Source: Microcoleaceae cyanobacterium UBA9251 (GTDB taxonomy: Bacteria > Cyanobacteriota > Cyanobacteriia > Cyanobacteriales > Microcoleaceae). From it: DNA of 10,600 bases. The translations under genes and the position numbers were made by a program. The notes beneath the pieces are model-generated. The model searched no databases, was not told the origin of the DNA, and saw only the letters and a program-made list of their open reading frames with translations. Positions 1-5,797 of the stretch are shown piece by piece. Location: contig DPLL01000061.1 of the NCBI GenBank assembly GCA_003542015.1, forward strand, positions 7,473 to 18,072. The letters are read 5' to 3'. Positions within the stretch are counted from its first letter, which is position 1; each line of letters opens with the position of its first letter.

Positions 1-34
1 GTCGAAACCCTGGTGGTTGAGCGAAGTCGAAACC
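1..34. repeat. Partial dispersed repeat with GTCGAAACC direct repeats
   Basis: The nonamer GTCGAAACC occurs at 1-9 and again at 26-34, separated by TGGTGGTTGAGCGAA-type sequence. Read on the minus strand it gives GGTTTCGACTTCGCTC, a pattern I associate with dispersed repeats in filamentous cyanobacteria. The window edge cuts the element, so its full length is unknown. No coding frame was seen here. Confidence 0.4.
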
Positions 35-54
35 TCAATAAACTGAATACTCAG

Positions 55-86
55 AACCCCGACTTTATTGAATAAGTCGGGGTTTT
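55..86 (+). terminator. Hairpin terminator of an upstream plus-strand gene
   Basis: Perfect 11-bp arms, AACCCCGACTT (55-65) and AAGTCGGGGTT (74-84), enclose an 8-base loop, and the right arm runs into a short T tract (83-86). The GC-rich stem plus Ts is the pattern of an intrinsic terminator. It would serve a plus-strand gene lying left of the window. The T tract is short, so termination strength is uncertain. Confidence 0.55.
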
Positions 87-113
87 CAAATATTAGCACC
101 ACACAAATGGTAA

Positions 114-169
114 GGTGCGTCGCCCTCTACAATCTGCAAGTTCGATTTCTCATCTGGTAGCGACGCACC
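114..169. repeat. Inverted repeat GGTGCGTCGC / GCGACGCACC
   Basis: Ten-base perfect arms at 114-123 and 160-169 flank a 36-base spacer. The arms sit just beyond the 3' end of the minus-strand Uma2 gene, so the structure could also stabilise or end its transcript. The GTGCGTCGC sequence followed by CCTAC looks like a small dispersed palindromic element rather than a classical terminator, because there is no T tract on the minus strand. Confidence 0.5.
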
Positions 170-198
170 CTACAAATTAGTAACAGAAAAATACAAGA

Positions 199-762
199 CT
201 AAGAAAATTGGATTTGGCGGTATAAATCGGCGATCGCAATTTCTAGATTCACCGATTCAAGTTGCAAGGAATCGCCCAAACCATACTCCGATAGCACCCA
301 TTGCCCCTGTTGATTGCGCCGAAACATCTCTACTCCCGGCTGTTCAACTTGCACCAAGACATACTCTTGCAGTGTTGAAAATTGGCGATATTTAGCAAAT
401 TTAGTACCGCGATCTACTGCTTCTGTGGAAGGCGATAAAACTTCGATAATCAAGGAAGGAAATTGCACTAATTGTGGATCGTTATCGCGATCGTCACAAG
501 TTACCACAACATCAGGATAAAAATACTTTCGCCCTGGTTCCACTTGGACTTTGACATCCGCCATGTACATCTCGCAAGGGCGATCGACAAGGGCATCATC
601 CAGGAGTTTCGAGAAGTTGAAGGTAATCCGATTGTGATTACGGGTTCCACCACTCATGGCGACGACTTCGCCATCCCAATACTCATAACGTTCCTCTTGG
701 GTGGGTTCCCAAGCCAGGTATTCTTCTGGGCTCATCAATAGGCGATCGGGTAAGGCAACCAT
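199..762 (-). CDS. Uma2 family endonuclease-like protein (DUF820)
   Basis: A 187-residue protein of the Uma2/DUF820 family, which has a PD-(D/E)XK nuclease fold and is greatly expanded in cyanobacteria; cellular roles and substrates are mostly unknown. The N-terminus carries the usual family opening LLMSPEEYLAWE. The probable active-site residues are visible: Asp84 in YPDVVV, Glu107 in LIIEVLSPST, and Lys121/Lys124 in GTKFAKYR, after the early acidic segment YEYWDGEVVAM. Length is normal for the family and the core looks intact, so catalysis is plausible but unproven. The start chosen gives the standard short leader before LLMSPEEYL; no strong Shine-Dalgarno is seen. It is transcribed in the same direction as the next gene to the right but is separated by a heptamer repeat array, so an operon is unlikely. 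Confidence 0.9.
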   Translation of the reverse strand: MVALPDRLLMSPEEYLAWEPTQEERYEYWDGEVVAMSGGTRNHNRITFNFSKLLDDALVDRPCEMYMADVKVQVEPGRKYFYPDVVVTCDDRDNDPQLVQFPSLIIEVLSPSTEAVDRGTKFAKYRQFSTLQEYVLVQVEQPGVEMFRRNQQGQWVLSEYGLGDSLQLESVNLEIAIADLYRQIQFS

Positions 763-821
763 AATGCGATCGGGAATGAAGTATGTTTCTAGAATAGCTC
801 GAAGAAAAGGGCGATCGGTTT

Positions 822-856
822 GATTTTAGATTTTAGATTTTAGATTTTAGATTTTG
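822..856. repeat. Tandem heptamer array GATTTTA x5
   Basis: Four perfect head-to-tail copies of GATTTTA (822-828, 829-835, 836-842, 843-849) are followed by one variant, GATTTTG (850-856). This is a short tandemly repeated repetitive (STRR-like) sequence of the kind scattered through filamentous cyanobacterial genomes. It lies immediately beyond the stop codon of the minus-strand NB-ARC gene and upstream of the Uma2 gene. Copy number is probably variable between strains through slippage. Confidence 0.9.
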
Positions 857-857
857 G

Positions 858-2243
858 TTACAACTCTTTGATATACTGCTTCAACACAGGGGGCAGAGTG
901 TAAAAATTTGCTTGTTGTTCTATCCAGCAGCGCCGCGATAGAGATTGCAGCGCATTTGCCAAATCTGACACCGGAATTATGTCATTTTCTAGCAATTTTA
1001 TGCGATCGACTGGCTGGCTTTCTTTCGCCAACAACGAGATTACTTGTTTTTCTAGTTCCGAAAGGCGATCGAACTGCTGCTGCAAAACATCTTTCAAATC
1101 TTCCGGCAACAATATGGTATCATTTGGTAATAACTCAGTCACGCCTCCTCCCAAGTCTTGAATCAGAGTCGCCACGCTTTTTAACCATAGGGGATTCCCT
1201 TGGTAGCGATGAATGAGTGATTCAGTATTGTCACTTTCTGCTAACCCATAATCTCTGAGTATTTCCCGTCCGGCTGCGATGTCTAAACCTTTGAGTTGTA
1301 AAGTACGAATGGGAGTATTTTGGTTTTTAACTTGAGTCACTTCTCTGGGTTGTTCCCAACCGATTAGCAGCAAGCAGCTTTGATGGGATAATTTTTCTAT
1401 TTGTTTGAATAAAGAGCGATATTCTTCGCATTCTGGTTTGTATTTTCCTGCCGATTCGCCGCTACAGAAAAGATTGTGAACGTCATCTAAGACTATTAAA
1501 CAGCGATGATTTTGCAAATACTTAATCAGCGGTAAGCGTTTCTGGTTTGTTGGGGATGAATCTTGTTTTTCTGAGTTGGATAAAAGCTGTATTAGGTTAG
1601 ATTGAAATTTATCTATGGTGGGGAATTCGTCTAGTGTGTACCAAGCTGCGTACTCAAACTCGTCTTTAATTTGCTGTACGAGTTGTACTGCTAGGGATGT
1701 TTTGCCGATTCCGAGTCGGCCGATGAGGGTGATGAGGCGGCAGTTTTGTTGTAGAATCCAGGTTGTGAGGGTTTGGAGTTCGTGGGTGCGATCGAAGAAA
1801 TTGCCCAACTCCGGCATTTCGCTTAAATCTTGATGTAAAGTTTTGGTTGGTTTTGCGTTAACTGTTTCATCATTTAATTGATTTGAGTTTCTTTGTTCTG
1901 GTGGGTGTCTAGCTTCTCCACAGGTGTTAAAACTACCACTGATGTGTTGTTCGCTGACGTTTTGTGCAAAATTTGAAACATTAGAGACTTGGAACCTCTC
2001 CATTGCCGATTGAAAATTCTTTTTATTAACATCTTCTCCCAACTCTTCTGAAAGTATCTGCCATAATTCCGATCCGATTTCCCTGATGCGACTTTCAGAA
2101 CAGTCAAAATCCTTGGCTATTTGCTTGTACGTTTCACGTTGTATAGTTCCTTGCAATACTGCTGCTTGTAAATCGTCAAGGTGCTGACCTGTTTTAGCAA
2201 AGACTATCTCATCAGCGAATTTTAACATTTCTTTAAGATTCAT
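858..2243 (-). CDS. STAND NTPase with N-terminal VMAP-type HTH and NB-ARC domain
   Basis: A 461-residue signalling ATPase. Residues 1-70 form a helical helix-turn-helix-like module (ETYKQIAKDFDCSESRIREI) resembling the N-terminal HTH that cyanobacteria place on vWA-MoxR-associated (VMAP) and NB-ARC proteins. A polar linker (about 75-140) leads to an NB-ARC/AAA+ core: Walker A GRLGIGKT at 175-182, Walker B LIVLDD at 249-254, and the NB-ARC/STAND motif GNPLWLKSVA at 349-358. A winged-helix segment follows to the C-terminus. In the STAND family, ATP exchange switches an oligomerising sensor on. Unusually, the protein ends right after the winged helix, with no WD40, TPR or effector domain, so its output may be DNA binding or a partner protein. 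It is divergent from the VWA-PP2C-kinase operon across about 224 bp, suggesting shared control. Domain calls are from motifs; the ligand is unknown. Confidence 0.85.
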   Translation of the reverse strand: MNLKEMLKFADEIVFAKTGQHLDDLQAAVLQGTIQRETYKQIAKDFDCSESRIREIGSELWQILSEELGEDVNKKNFQSAMERFQVSNVSNFAQNVSEQHISGSFNTCGEARHPPEQRNSNQLNDETVNAKPTKTLHQDLSEMPELGNFFDRTHELQTLTTWILQQNCRLITLIGRLGIGKTSLAVQLVQQIKDEFEYAAWYTLDEFPTIDKFQSNLIQLLSNSEKQDSSPTNQKRLPLIKYLQNHRCLIVLDDVHNLFCSGESAGKYKPECEEYRSLFKQIEKLSHQSCLLLIGWEQPREVTQVKNQNTPIRTLQLKGLDIAAGREILRDYGLAESDNTESLIHRYQGNPLWLKSVATLIQDLGGGVTELLPNDTILLPEDLKDVLQQQFDRLSELEKQVISLLAKESQPVDRIKLLENDIIPVSDLANALQSLSRRCWIEQQANFYTLPPVLKQYIKEL

Positions 2244-2296
2244 CTGGTTTGGTAGATGCGAGTTTTTTTGTATTGTAGCTCACATCTGCCAACATT

Positions 2297-2328
2297 TTCG
2301 TACAATTTCGTACATTTTTGTACAAAAT
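2297..2328. promoter_or_regulatory. Three GTAC motifs at exact 10-bp phasing in divergent promoter region
   Basis: Three decamers run head to tail: CGTACAATTT (2299-2308), CGTACATTTT (2309-2318) and TGTACAAAAT (2319-2328). Each GTAC core is therefore on the same face of the helix. The last contains the perfect 12-bp palindrome TTTTGTACAAAA (2316-2327). The array sits between the starts of the NB-ARC gene (minus) and the VWA gene (plus), near AT-rich stretches such as TATATTTAAT (2329-2338) and TATATATATA (2411-2420) that could hold -10 elements. It reads as an operator or multi-site binding region. Which protein binds is unknown; the HTH of the adjacent NB-ARC protein is a candidate by position only. 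Confidence 0.5.
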
Positions 2329-2467
2329 TATATTTAATAGAGTGAAAGTGGGGAAAAAGTGGCGGCAAAATAGAACATTTTTTATAAAAAATCAGTCTAA
2401 TGTCGTCTACTATATATATAGGCAGCTTTTTTTTAAAATCAACCACAATCAACTACATCAAAAAAAA

Positions 2468-3349
2468 ATGGTTAAGTACATTTGCAGCAATAACTCAGAA
2501 CATGAATTTGATTCGATGACCGCCGATGGCTTTTGCTCAAAAGAGGAATGCTATGGAATAGGTTTTCTTGTTGAACAACAAGGCGGCTCGTTAGACAACG
2601 CCGATTTTTCTCCAGAGTCAAGGATAAGAGAAATTGGCTTGTGTATCCTTCTAATGGACGCATCGGGTTCAATGCAATCAACGGCATTTGATTCTAGCCC
2701 AGCGACAAAAGATAAATTGGTTGCTGGAAGTGCCAGCGGTGGCATTTTTGAGTTAGAACAATTGTCTAATAAAGACGATGCTTATGTAATAGCTGTAATG
2801 TTCGACACATCTAACACAAGCATTTTCAGTGGCTCAATCGCAGAGATTTTTAGCAAGTTCAAATCAGCATCCGAGTTTTCAAAGTTTATCCTAGAAAGTT
2901 TCAAACCAAAATACGGCGGAACCGATATTAATGGGGCGTTAAACTACGCCAAGGAAATCTATGACAATTTTACTCAGAACAACGATTTGTCAAAATATGG
3001 AGGACCTAAGAATGTCAAACCAGTAAAACAAAGCGTCCTTGCCAAAAATGGAGAGCAAAAAATTGTGCCTAACGTCAGGGTATTGATCTACACAGACGGA
3101 GAAGCTACAATTAACGGCAACCCATTTAAAAGTAGCAATGAGGTAGATATTTTGATGGGTGCGTTCTTTGGCAAAGGAGGCGAAGCTGGATGTAATGAAT
3201 TAAAGAGCATTGTGTCCAAATGTCCAATTCACGAAGTTGACCAGTTCTTCTTAATTAACGATCCGAATCGCATTCAAACTATGAAGAAATTATTTAGAAT
3301 GGCAAGTGGAACATCTGGTTTCTGCCCAGTGTGTCTAGCACAAGACTGA
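2468..3349 (+). CDS. TerY-like VWA domain protein with Cys/His N-terminus (TerY-P triad)
   Basis: A 293-residue soluble protein. The N-terminus has Cys6, His12, Cys23 and Cys28, a likely small zinc-binding module. It is followed by a von Willebrand A domain (about 55-285) with a complete metal-ion-dependent adhesion site: DASGS at 64-68, Thr152 in GGTDI and Asp210 in YTDGEA. The end carries a CPVC knuckle (286-289). TerY-like VWA proteins are thought to act as metal-dependent scaffolds for kinase/phosphatase partners. The ATG at 2468 was chosen over an upstream in-frame start at 2318 because the longer form would read through the GTAC operator array, and because the remnant gene at 5255 begins with the same sequence style (Y-x-C-x-NNS-x-H). 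No clear Shine-Dalgarno is seen; an A tract precedes the start. It is the first gene of a three-gene operon and overlaps the next start by one base. Confidence 0.85.
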   Translation: MVKYICSNNSEHEFDSMTADGFCSKEECYGIGFLVEQQGGSLDNADFSPESRIREIGLCILLMDASGSMQSTAFDSSPATKDKLVAGSASGGIFELEQLSNKDDAYVIAVMFDTSNTSIFSGSIAEIFSKFKSASEFSKFILESFKPKYGGTDINGALNYAKEIYDNFTQNNDLSKYGGPKNVKPVKQSVLAKNGEQKIVPNVRVLIYTDGEATINGNPFKSSNEVDILMGAFFGKGGEAGCNELKSIVSKCPIHEVDQFFLINDPNRIQTMKKLFRMASGTSGFCPVCLAQD

Positions 3350-4434
3350 TGAAACTGACTACCAATCTAGTCATAATGCTAGAAATTTTCCTCAATGATA
3401 TATTGCGCCCATTAGTTAAGGGAATTATTGCAGAGAACCTTAACGAATTACAACTTAAACTAAACAGTTTTGCAAGTGAAATGGAAATGGAAGAAACTCG
3501 AAAACAAGGAAAAAAGGAGGGAGTAGTTTCCGAAGGATCGGCTAATTCATACTCCGATGAAGACAATGGGGAAACAGTCGAAAGTGCTAGCACGGGTGAA
3601 GCGATGCGAGGAGGAAAATCAAGACAAGAAAAACAAATCATTGCCGAAATAATCATGACGGCTGGTCCGCGCAAAGAGCAAGATATCGGACTAGGTGAAG
3701 ATGTTTGCGGCTTAATTTTGAAAAATGATGTGTGTTTCTTCTGGATCGCTGACGGAACAAGTGAGACCCCAGTTTTAAAAGATAATCGCCTAACAATTAA
3801 TTTTTCATCCCGTACACTAGCACAGCAATTAGGACAGAGTTTCCGAAAACTTGTTTTGAAAAATTCGGAAAAAATTAGCGACAAAGTAAATACGAAACAG
3901 GCGGTGATGCAAGATTATCTAAAGTCTACTCTTGAAGATGTAGAGAAAGAGTGGTCTAAGACGTTAAAGGATATTCAAATCGATAGTAAAGACTTTCTTG
4001 ACAAAAATTTGAGCGAGATAAACAGTAGTCAAAAAGATTTTTCATCTACCTTTACTTGTGGATGTCTCACCACACATGGACATCTACAGATGGGCTGTTA
4101 TGGAGATTCACCGTTTCTAGTTAAAACTGATAACGAGATTAGAATATTTAAGCCTGAAAATCATCGTTTTTTTATGAGGCTAAATCGAGATCGTCAGGAA
4201 TATTTATTTAGCACATCAAATAATCATAAAACTGAATACTACGAATATGAAAATGTAAGTTTTCTTATCGCAGGTAGCGATGGTATAGGACAGATTCCCG
4301 ATCTAGTAAAGAGTTTGACAGGGACAGGTAAAGATAAATTTTCGTTTGCAGAAATAAGACATAAAATCATTTTGTTTAACCCCCGAACAAAAGATGATAA
4401 AACTCTTTGCATTTTGAGTTTGGAAAGCTTTTGA
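3349..4434 (+). CDS. PP2C-type serine/threonine phosphatase (TerY-P triad)
   Basis: A 361-residue protein. The C-terminal two thirds show the PP2C order of motifs: GLGEDVCG (115-121), FWIADGTS (131-138), the strand FTCGCLTTHGHLQMGCYGDS (235-254), LIAGSDGIGQ (306-315) and the final KDDKT (348-352). The metal-binding acidic residues expected of an active enzyme (Asp118, Asp135, Asp311, Asp349 or Asp350) are present. It should remove phosphates from Ser/Thr placed by the kinase encoded next. Residues 1-100 are an extra helical, charged N-terminal region with a hydrophobic start, followed by a Ser/Glu-rich linker. The start ATG overlaps the VWA stop (TGATG), a sign of translational coupling; an in-frame GTG at 3331 is possible but less likely. 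Its divergence from standard PP2C sequences is typical of triad phosphatases. Confidence 0.82.
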   Translation: MKLTTNLVIMLEIFLNDILRPLVKGIIAENLNELQLKLNSFASEMEMEETRKQGKKEGVVSEGSANSYSDEDNGETVESASTGEAMRGGKSRQEKQIIAEIIMTAGPRKEQDIGLGEDVCGLILKNDVCFFWIADGTSETPVLKDNRLTINFSSRTLAQQLGQSFRKLVLKNSEKISDKVNTKQAVMQDYLKSTLEDVEKEWSKTLKDIQIDSKDFLDKNLSEINSSQKDFSSTFTCGCLTTHGHLQMGCYGDSPFLVKTDNEIRIFKPENHRFFMRLNRDRQEYLFSTSNNHKTEYYEYENVSFLIAGSDGIGQIPDLVKSLTGTGKDKFSFAEIRHKIILFNPRTKDDKTLCILSLESF

Positions 4435-4452
4435 ATATCTGATGATACCTGA

Positions 4453-5250
4453 ATGGACGTAATAGTTCGAGAAGTTGATGGCACATTTTTGAAATACTGT
4501 TTCTCCCCAAATAATCAAACATGGTACAAGCAAAATCCACCTGCGGAGTACGGCTTTACCAACTTAGGGAATGCAACGTACTTTGTGAAAAGACAACCCA
4601 GATGTTTTAGTGGTTGGAAGCTTTTGCATATGGCAATTGCAGGCGAGCAAATTAGGAATGCACCTAGAGTTATATCACTTGCCAAAGATCAAGATTATTA
4701 TTATTACTTTACTGAAAAGTTAGAAGGGGAAAATTTAGATGATTATCTAAAACAAAATTCTGTAGTTAGATTAACTTCCGATCGGCTTATAAGTGATGTT
4801 TTCAGAGCTTTTTTTAGTATCAGTAATCACCAATTCTGGTACTCCGATTTGTGTAAAAAAAATATATTCGTTTTGAGATCTGGAGGTTTTAATTTAATTG
4901 ATTTAGACAGTTGCATTCCAAGTGAAAAACCCTTTTTCTACAATGGAAGAACCTCCTGTGAATATCCCCCTCTATTAAAAAGATTTGCTAGAGAAGTAAG
5001 AAATATTGATTTAGATATTTTTCAAATACAAGGTGTATGTGTAAACCAAGCCGAAATAATAGCACTGGCAGTTGATGTTAGATGTTCACTTAGAATTCCT
5101 ATGGACAGTAAAATTAATGTTTTGCACACGCTTTTGATGCAAAAGGTGCGACAAGAATATATCGATTTATTCAGTAGCCTGACGGATAATAAGCCTGATT
5201 GGGTGAAAGCTAAAAAGTTAGTTGATATAATCGTTAATGTAATGCCTTAA
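4453..5250 (+). CDS. Compact divergent protein kinase (TerY-P triad)
   Basis: A 265-residue kinase-fold protein. Visible landmarks are the probable ATP-anchoring Lys46 in ATYFVKRQ, a hinge FTEKLEGENLDDYL (86-99), the catalytic-loop YSDLCKKN (130-137) with Asp132 and Asn137, and the metal-binding Asp150 in LIDLD. The usual His of the HRD motif is Tyr, and the DFG motif reads D-L-D, so the sequence is divergent, yet the essential Asp and Asn are kept and activity is likely. The C-terminal 80 residues are helical. It lies 18 bases after the phosphatase stop, in the same operon, and would oppose that enzyme on a shared substrate, possibly the VWA protein. It is shorter than many triad kinases, which carry extra C-terminal domains. 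A kinase of sugars or lipids is a less likely alternative given the neighbours. Confidence 0.78.
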   Translation: MDVIVREVDGTFLKYCFSPNNQTWYKQNPPAEYGFTNLGNATYFVKRQPRCFSGWKLLHMAIAGEQIRNAPRVISLAKDQDYYYYFTEKLEGENLDDYLKQNSVVRLTSDRLISDVFRAFFSISNHQFWYSDLCKKNIFVLRSGGFNLIDLDSCIPSEKPFFYNGRTSCEYPPLLKRFAREVRNIDLDIFQIQGVCVNQAEIIALAVDVRCSLRIPMDSKINVLHTLLMQKVRQEYIDLFSSLTDNKPDWVKAKKLVDIIVNVMP

Positions 5251-5254
5251 AAAA

Positions 5255-5326
5255 ATGCCAATATATAAATGTGTAAATAATTCTCTTCATAAGTACTCTC
5301 CATTAACCTCTATTCCAATACGGTAA
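5255..5326 (+). pseudogene. Truncated start of a fourth operon gene, copying the VWA N-terminus
   Basis: An ATG four bases after the kinase stop opens a 23-codon frame. It starts MPIYKCVNNSLHKY, and the VWA protein at 2468 starts MVKYICSNNSEHEF: both have Y-x-C-x-NNS-x-H at the same positions, so the putative Cys6/His12 zinc ligands match. The frame then stops at 5324-5326, inside sequence that fits an antisense RelE-like fragment better. I infer the beginning of a lost fourth gene, perhaps a second zinc-ribbon or VWA protein of the system, cut at roughly 5297-5308. A functional 23-residue peptide is possible but unlikely. Confidence 0.6.
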
Positions 5327-5361
5327 TCAACGATACGAATGCGATAGCGACCAGTGCGATC
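5302..5361 (-). pseudogene. RelE/ParE-type toxin fragment
   Basis: On the minus strand, bases 5361 down to 5302 read DRTGRYRIRIVDYRIGIEVN, close to the conserved RelE-superfamily core (YRIR-x-GDYRIGIEV), where the basic residues take part in mRNA cleavage or binding. No start codon is present upstream in frame (a stop lies near 5384-5386, within a hairpin repeat) and the C-terminal HR-x-x-IYR segment is missing. It is therefore a non-functional scrap of a toxin gene. The match is short and read by eye. Confidence 0.45.
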
Positions 5362-5376
5362 GGCCTTCCTTGTAGT

Positions 5377-5400
5377 TTGGGTTTACTTCATGAAACCCAA
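5377..5400. repeat. Hairpin TTGGGTTT / AAACCCAA
   Basis: Eight-base perfect arms at 5377-5384 and 5393-5400 enclose an 8-base loop. It lies just outside the RelE-like fragment and appears to have replaced the toxin's upstream coding sequence. The short stem and absence of a T tract argue against a strong terminator. Confidence 0.5.
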
Positions 5401-5500
5401 CCTCTTTTTCTGCTCACAATGTTATCCATTTCCACCATGACAATGCGATGATTGCACAGATAGCGATCACACCAGTCAAAAAAAGATCGATCGCAACTTA

Positions 5501-5565
5501 AGAAACCGGGTTTCTCAGATCACTCAAGCATCGCCGCCGAGATTTTATTCAGAAACCCGGTTTCT
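5501..5565. repeat. Inverted pair of AGAAACC palindromes
   Basis: AGAAACCGGGTTTCT at 5501-5515 and AGAAACCCGGTTTCT at 5551-5565 are exact reverse complements of one another, and each is itself a 7+1+7 palindrome. They are separated by 35 bases and can form either two small hairpins or one larger stem. GAAACCGGGTTTCT is a motif I associate with dispersed repeats in Oscillatoriales genomes. Confidence 0.7.
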
Positions 5566-5797
5566 CACCCACGCGATCGCCCGATCGCGCATCAAGAGCG
5601 ATCGCCCTTTCTATCAACTCCTGAAAACTTGCACTTTTTCCTCTATATCCAATCCCCCTTCGCCTAAAGTATCAGCCGAAGAATGACGATCGATTTTTCG
5701 CTCAAAAATAACCGCAGACTTTCAATAAGTTTTATGTAGGCATTGGGAATCAAGGCTAAGCTAGATGTAATAAAACACTATAGCTTGTAAGAAAAAA

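Larger units (their letters stand above)
5327..5797. other. Repeat-rich non-coding region with possible gene scraps
   Basis: No intact gene was seen in this stretch. It holds a hairpin at 5377-5400, an inverted pair of AGAAACC palindromes at 5501-5565, clustered HIP1 octamers around 5573-5607, and short minus-strand open stretches. One of these (about 5624-5730) reads SSADTLGEGGLDIEEK and another (about 5394-5498) reads FFDWCDRYLCNHRIVMVEMD, both protein-like but without starts. It probably represents decayed accessory genes, plus the promoter of the SPFH gene near its right end. Confidence 0.5.

Noticed and set aside
472..741. Plus-strand open frame opposite the Uma2 gene
   Set aside because: It is a shadow frame of a well-conserved minus-strand gene and has no recognisable motif.
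822..856. CRISPR-like array
   Set aside because: The 7-bp units are contiguous, without spacers, so this is a tandem heptamer repeat.
2297..2328. LexA (SOS) box
   Set aside because: The cores are GTAC separated by six bases, while the cyanobacterial LexA consensus I know has four bases between its half sites.
2318..2467. Longer VWA protein starting at 2318 (343 residues)
   Set aside because: The added 50 residues are basic and low-complexity, overlap the GTAC array, and the paralogous remnant begins exactly where the 2468 start does.
3331..3348. GTG start for the phosphatase at 3331
   Set aside because: The ATG at 3349 gives the common one-base stop/start overlap (TGATG); the earlier GTG lies deeper inside the VWA gene and adds only six residues.
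2468..5250. Tellurite resistance operon
   Set aside because: Only a TerY-like VWA relative is present; no TerA-F genes occur in the window, so a tellurite phenotype cannot be claimed.
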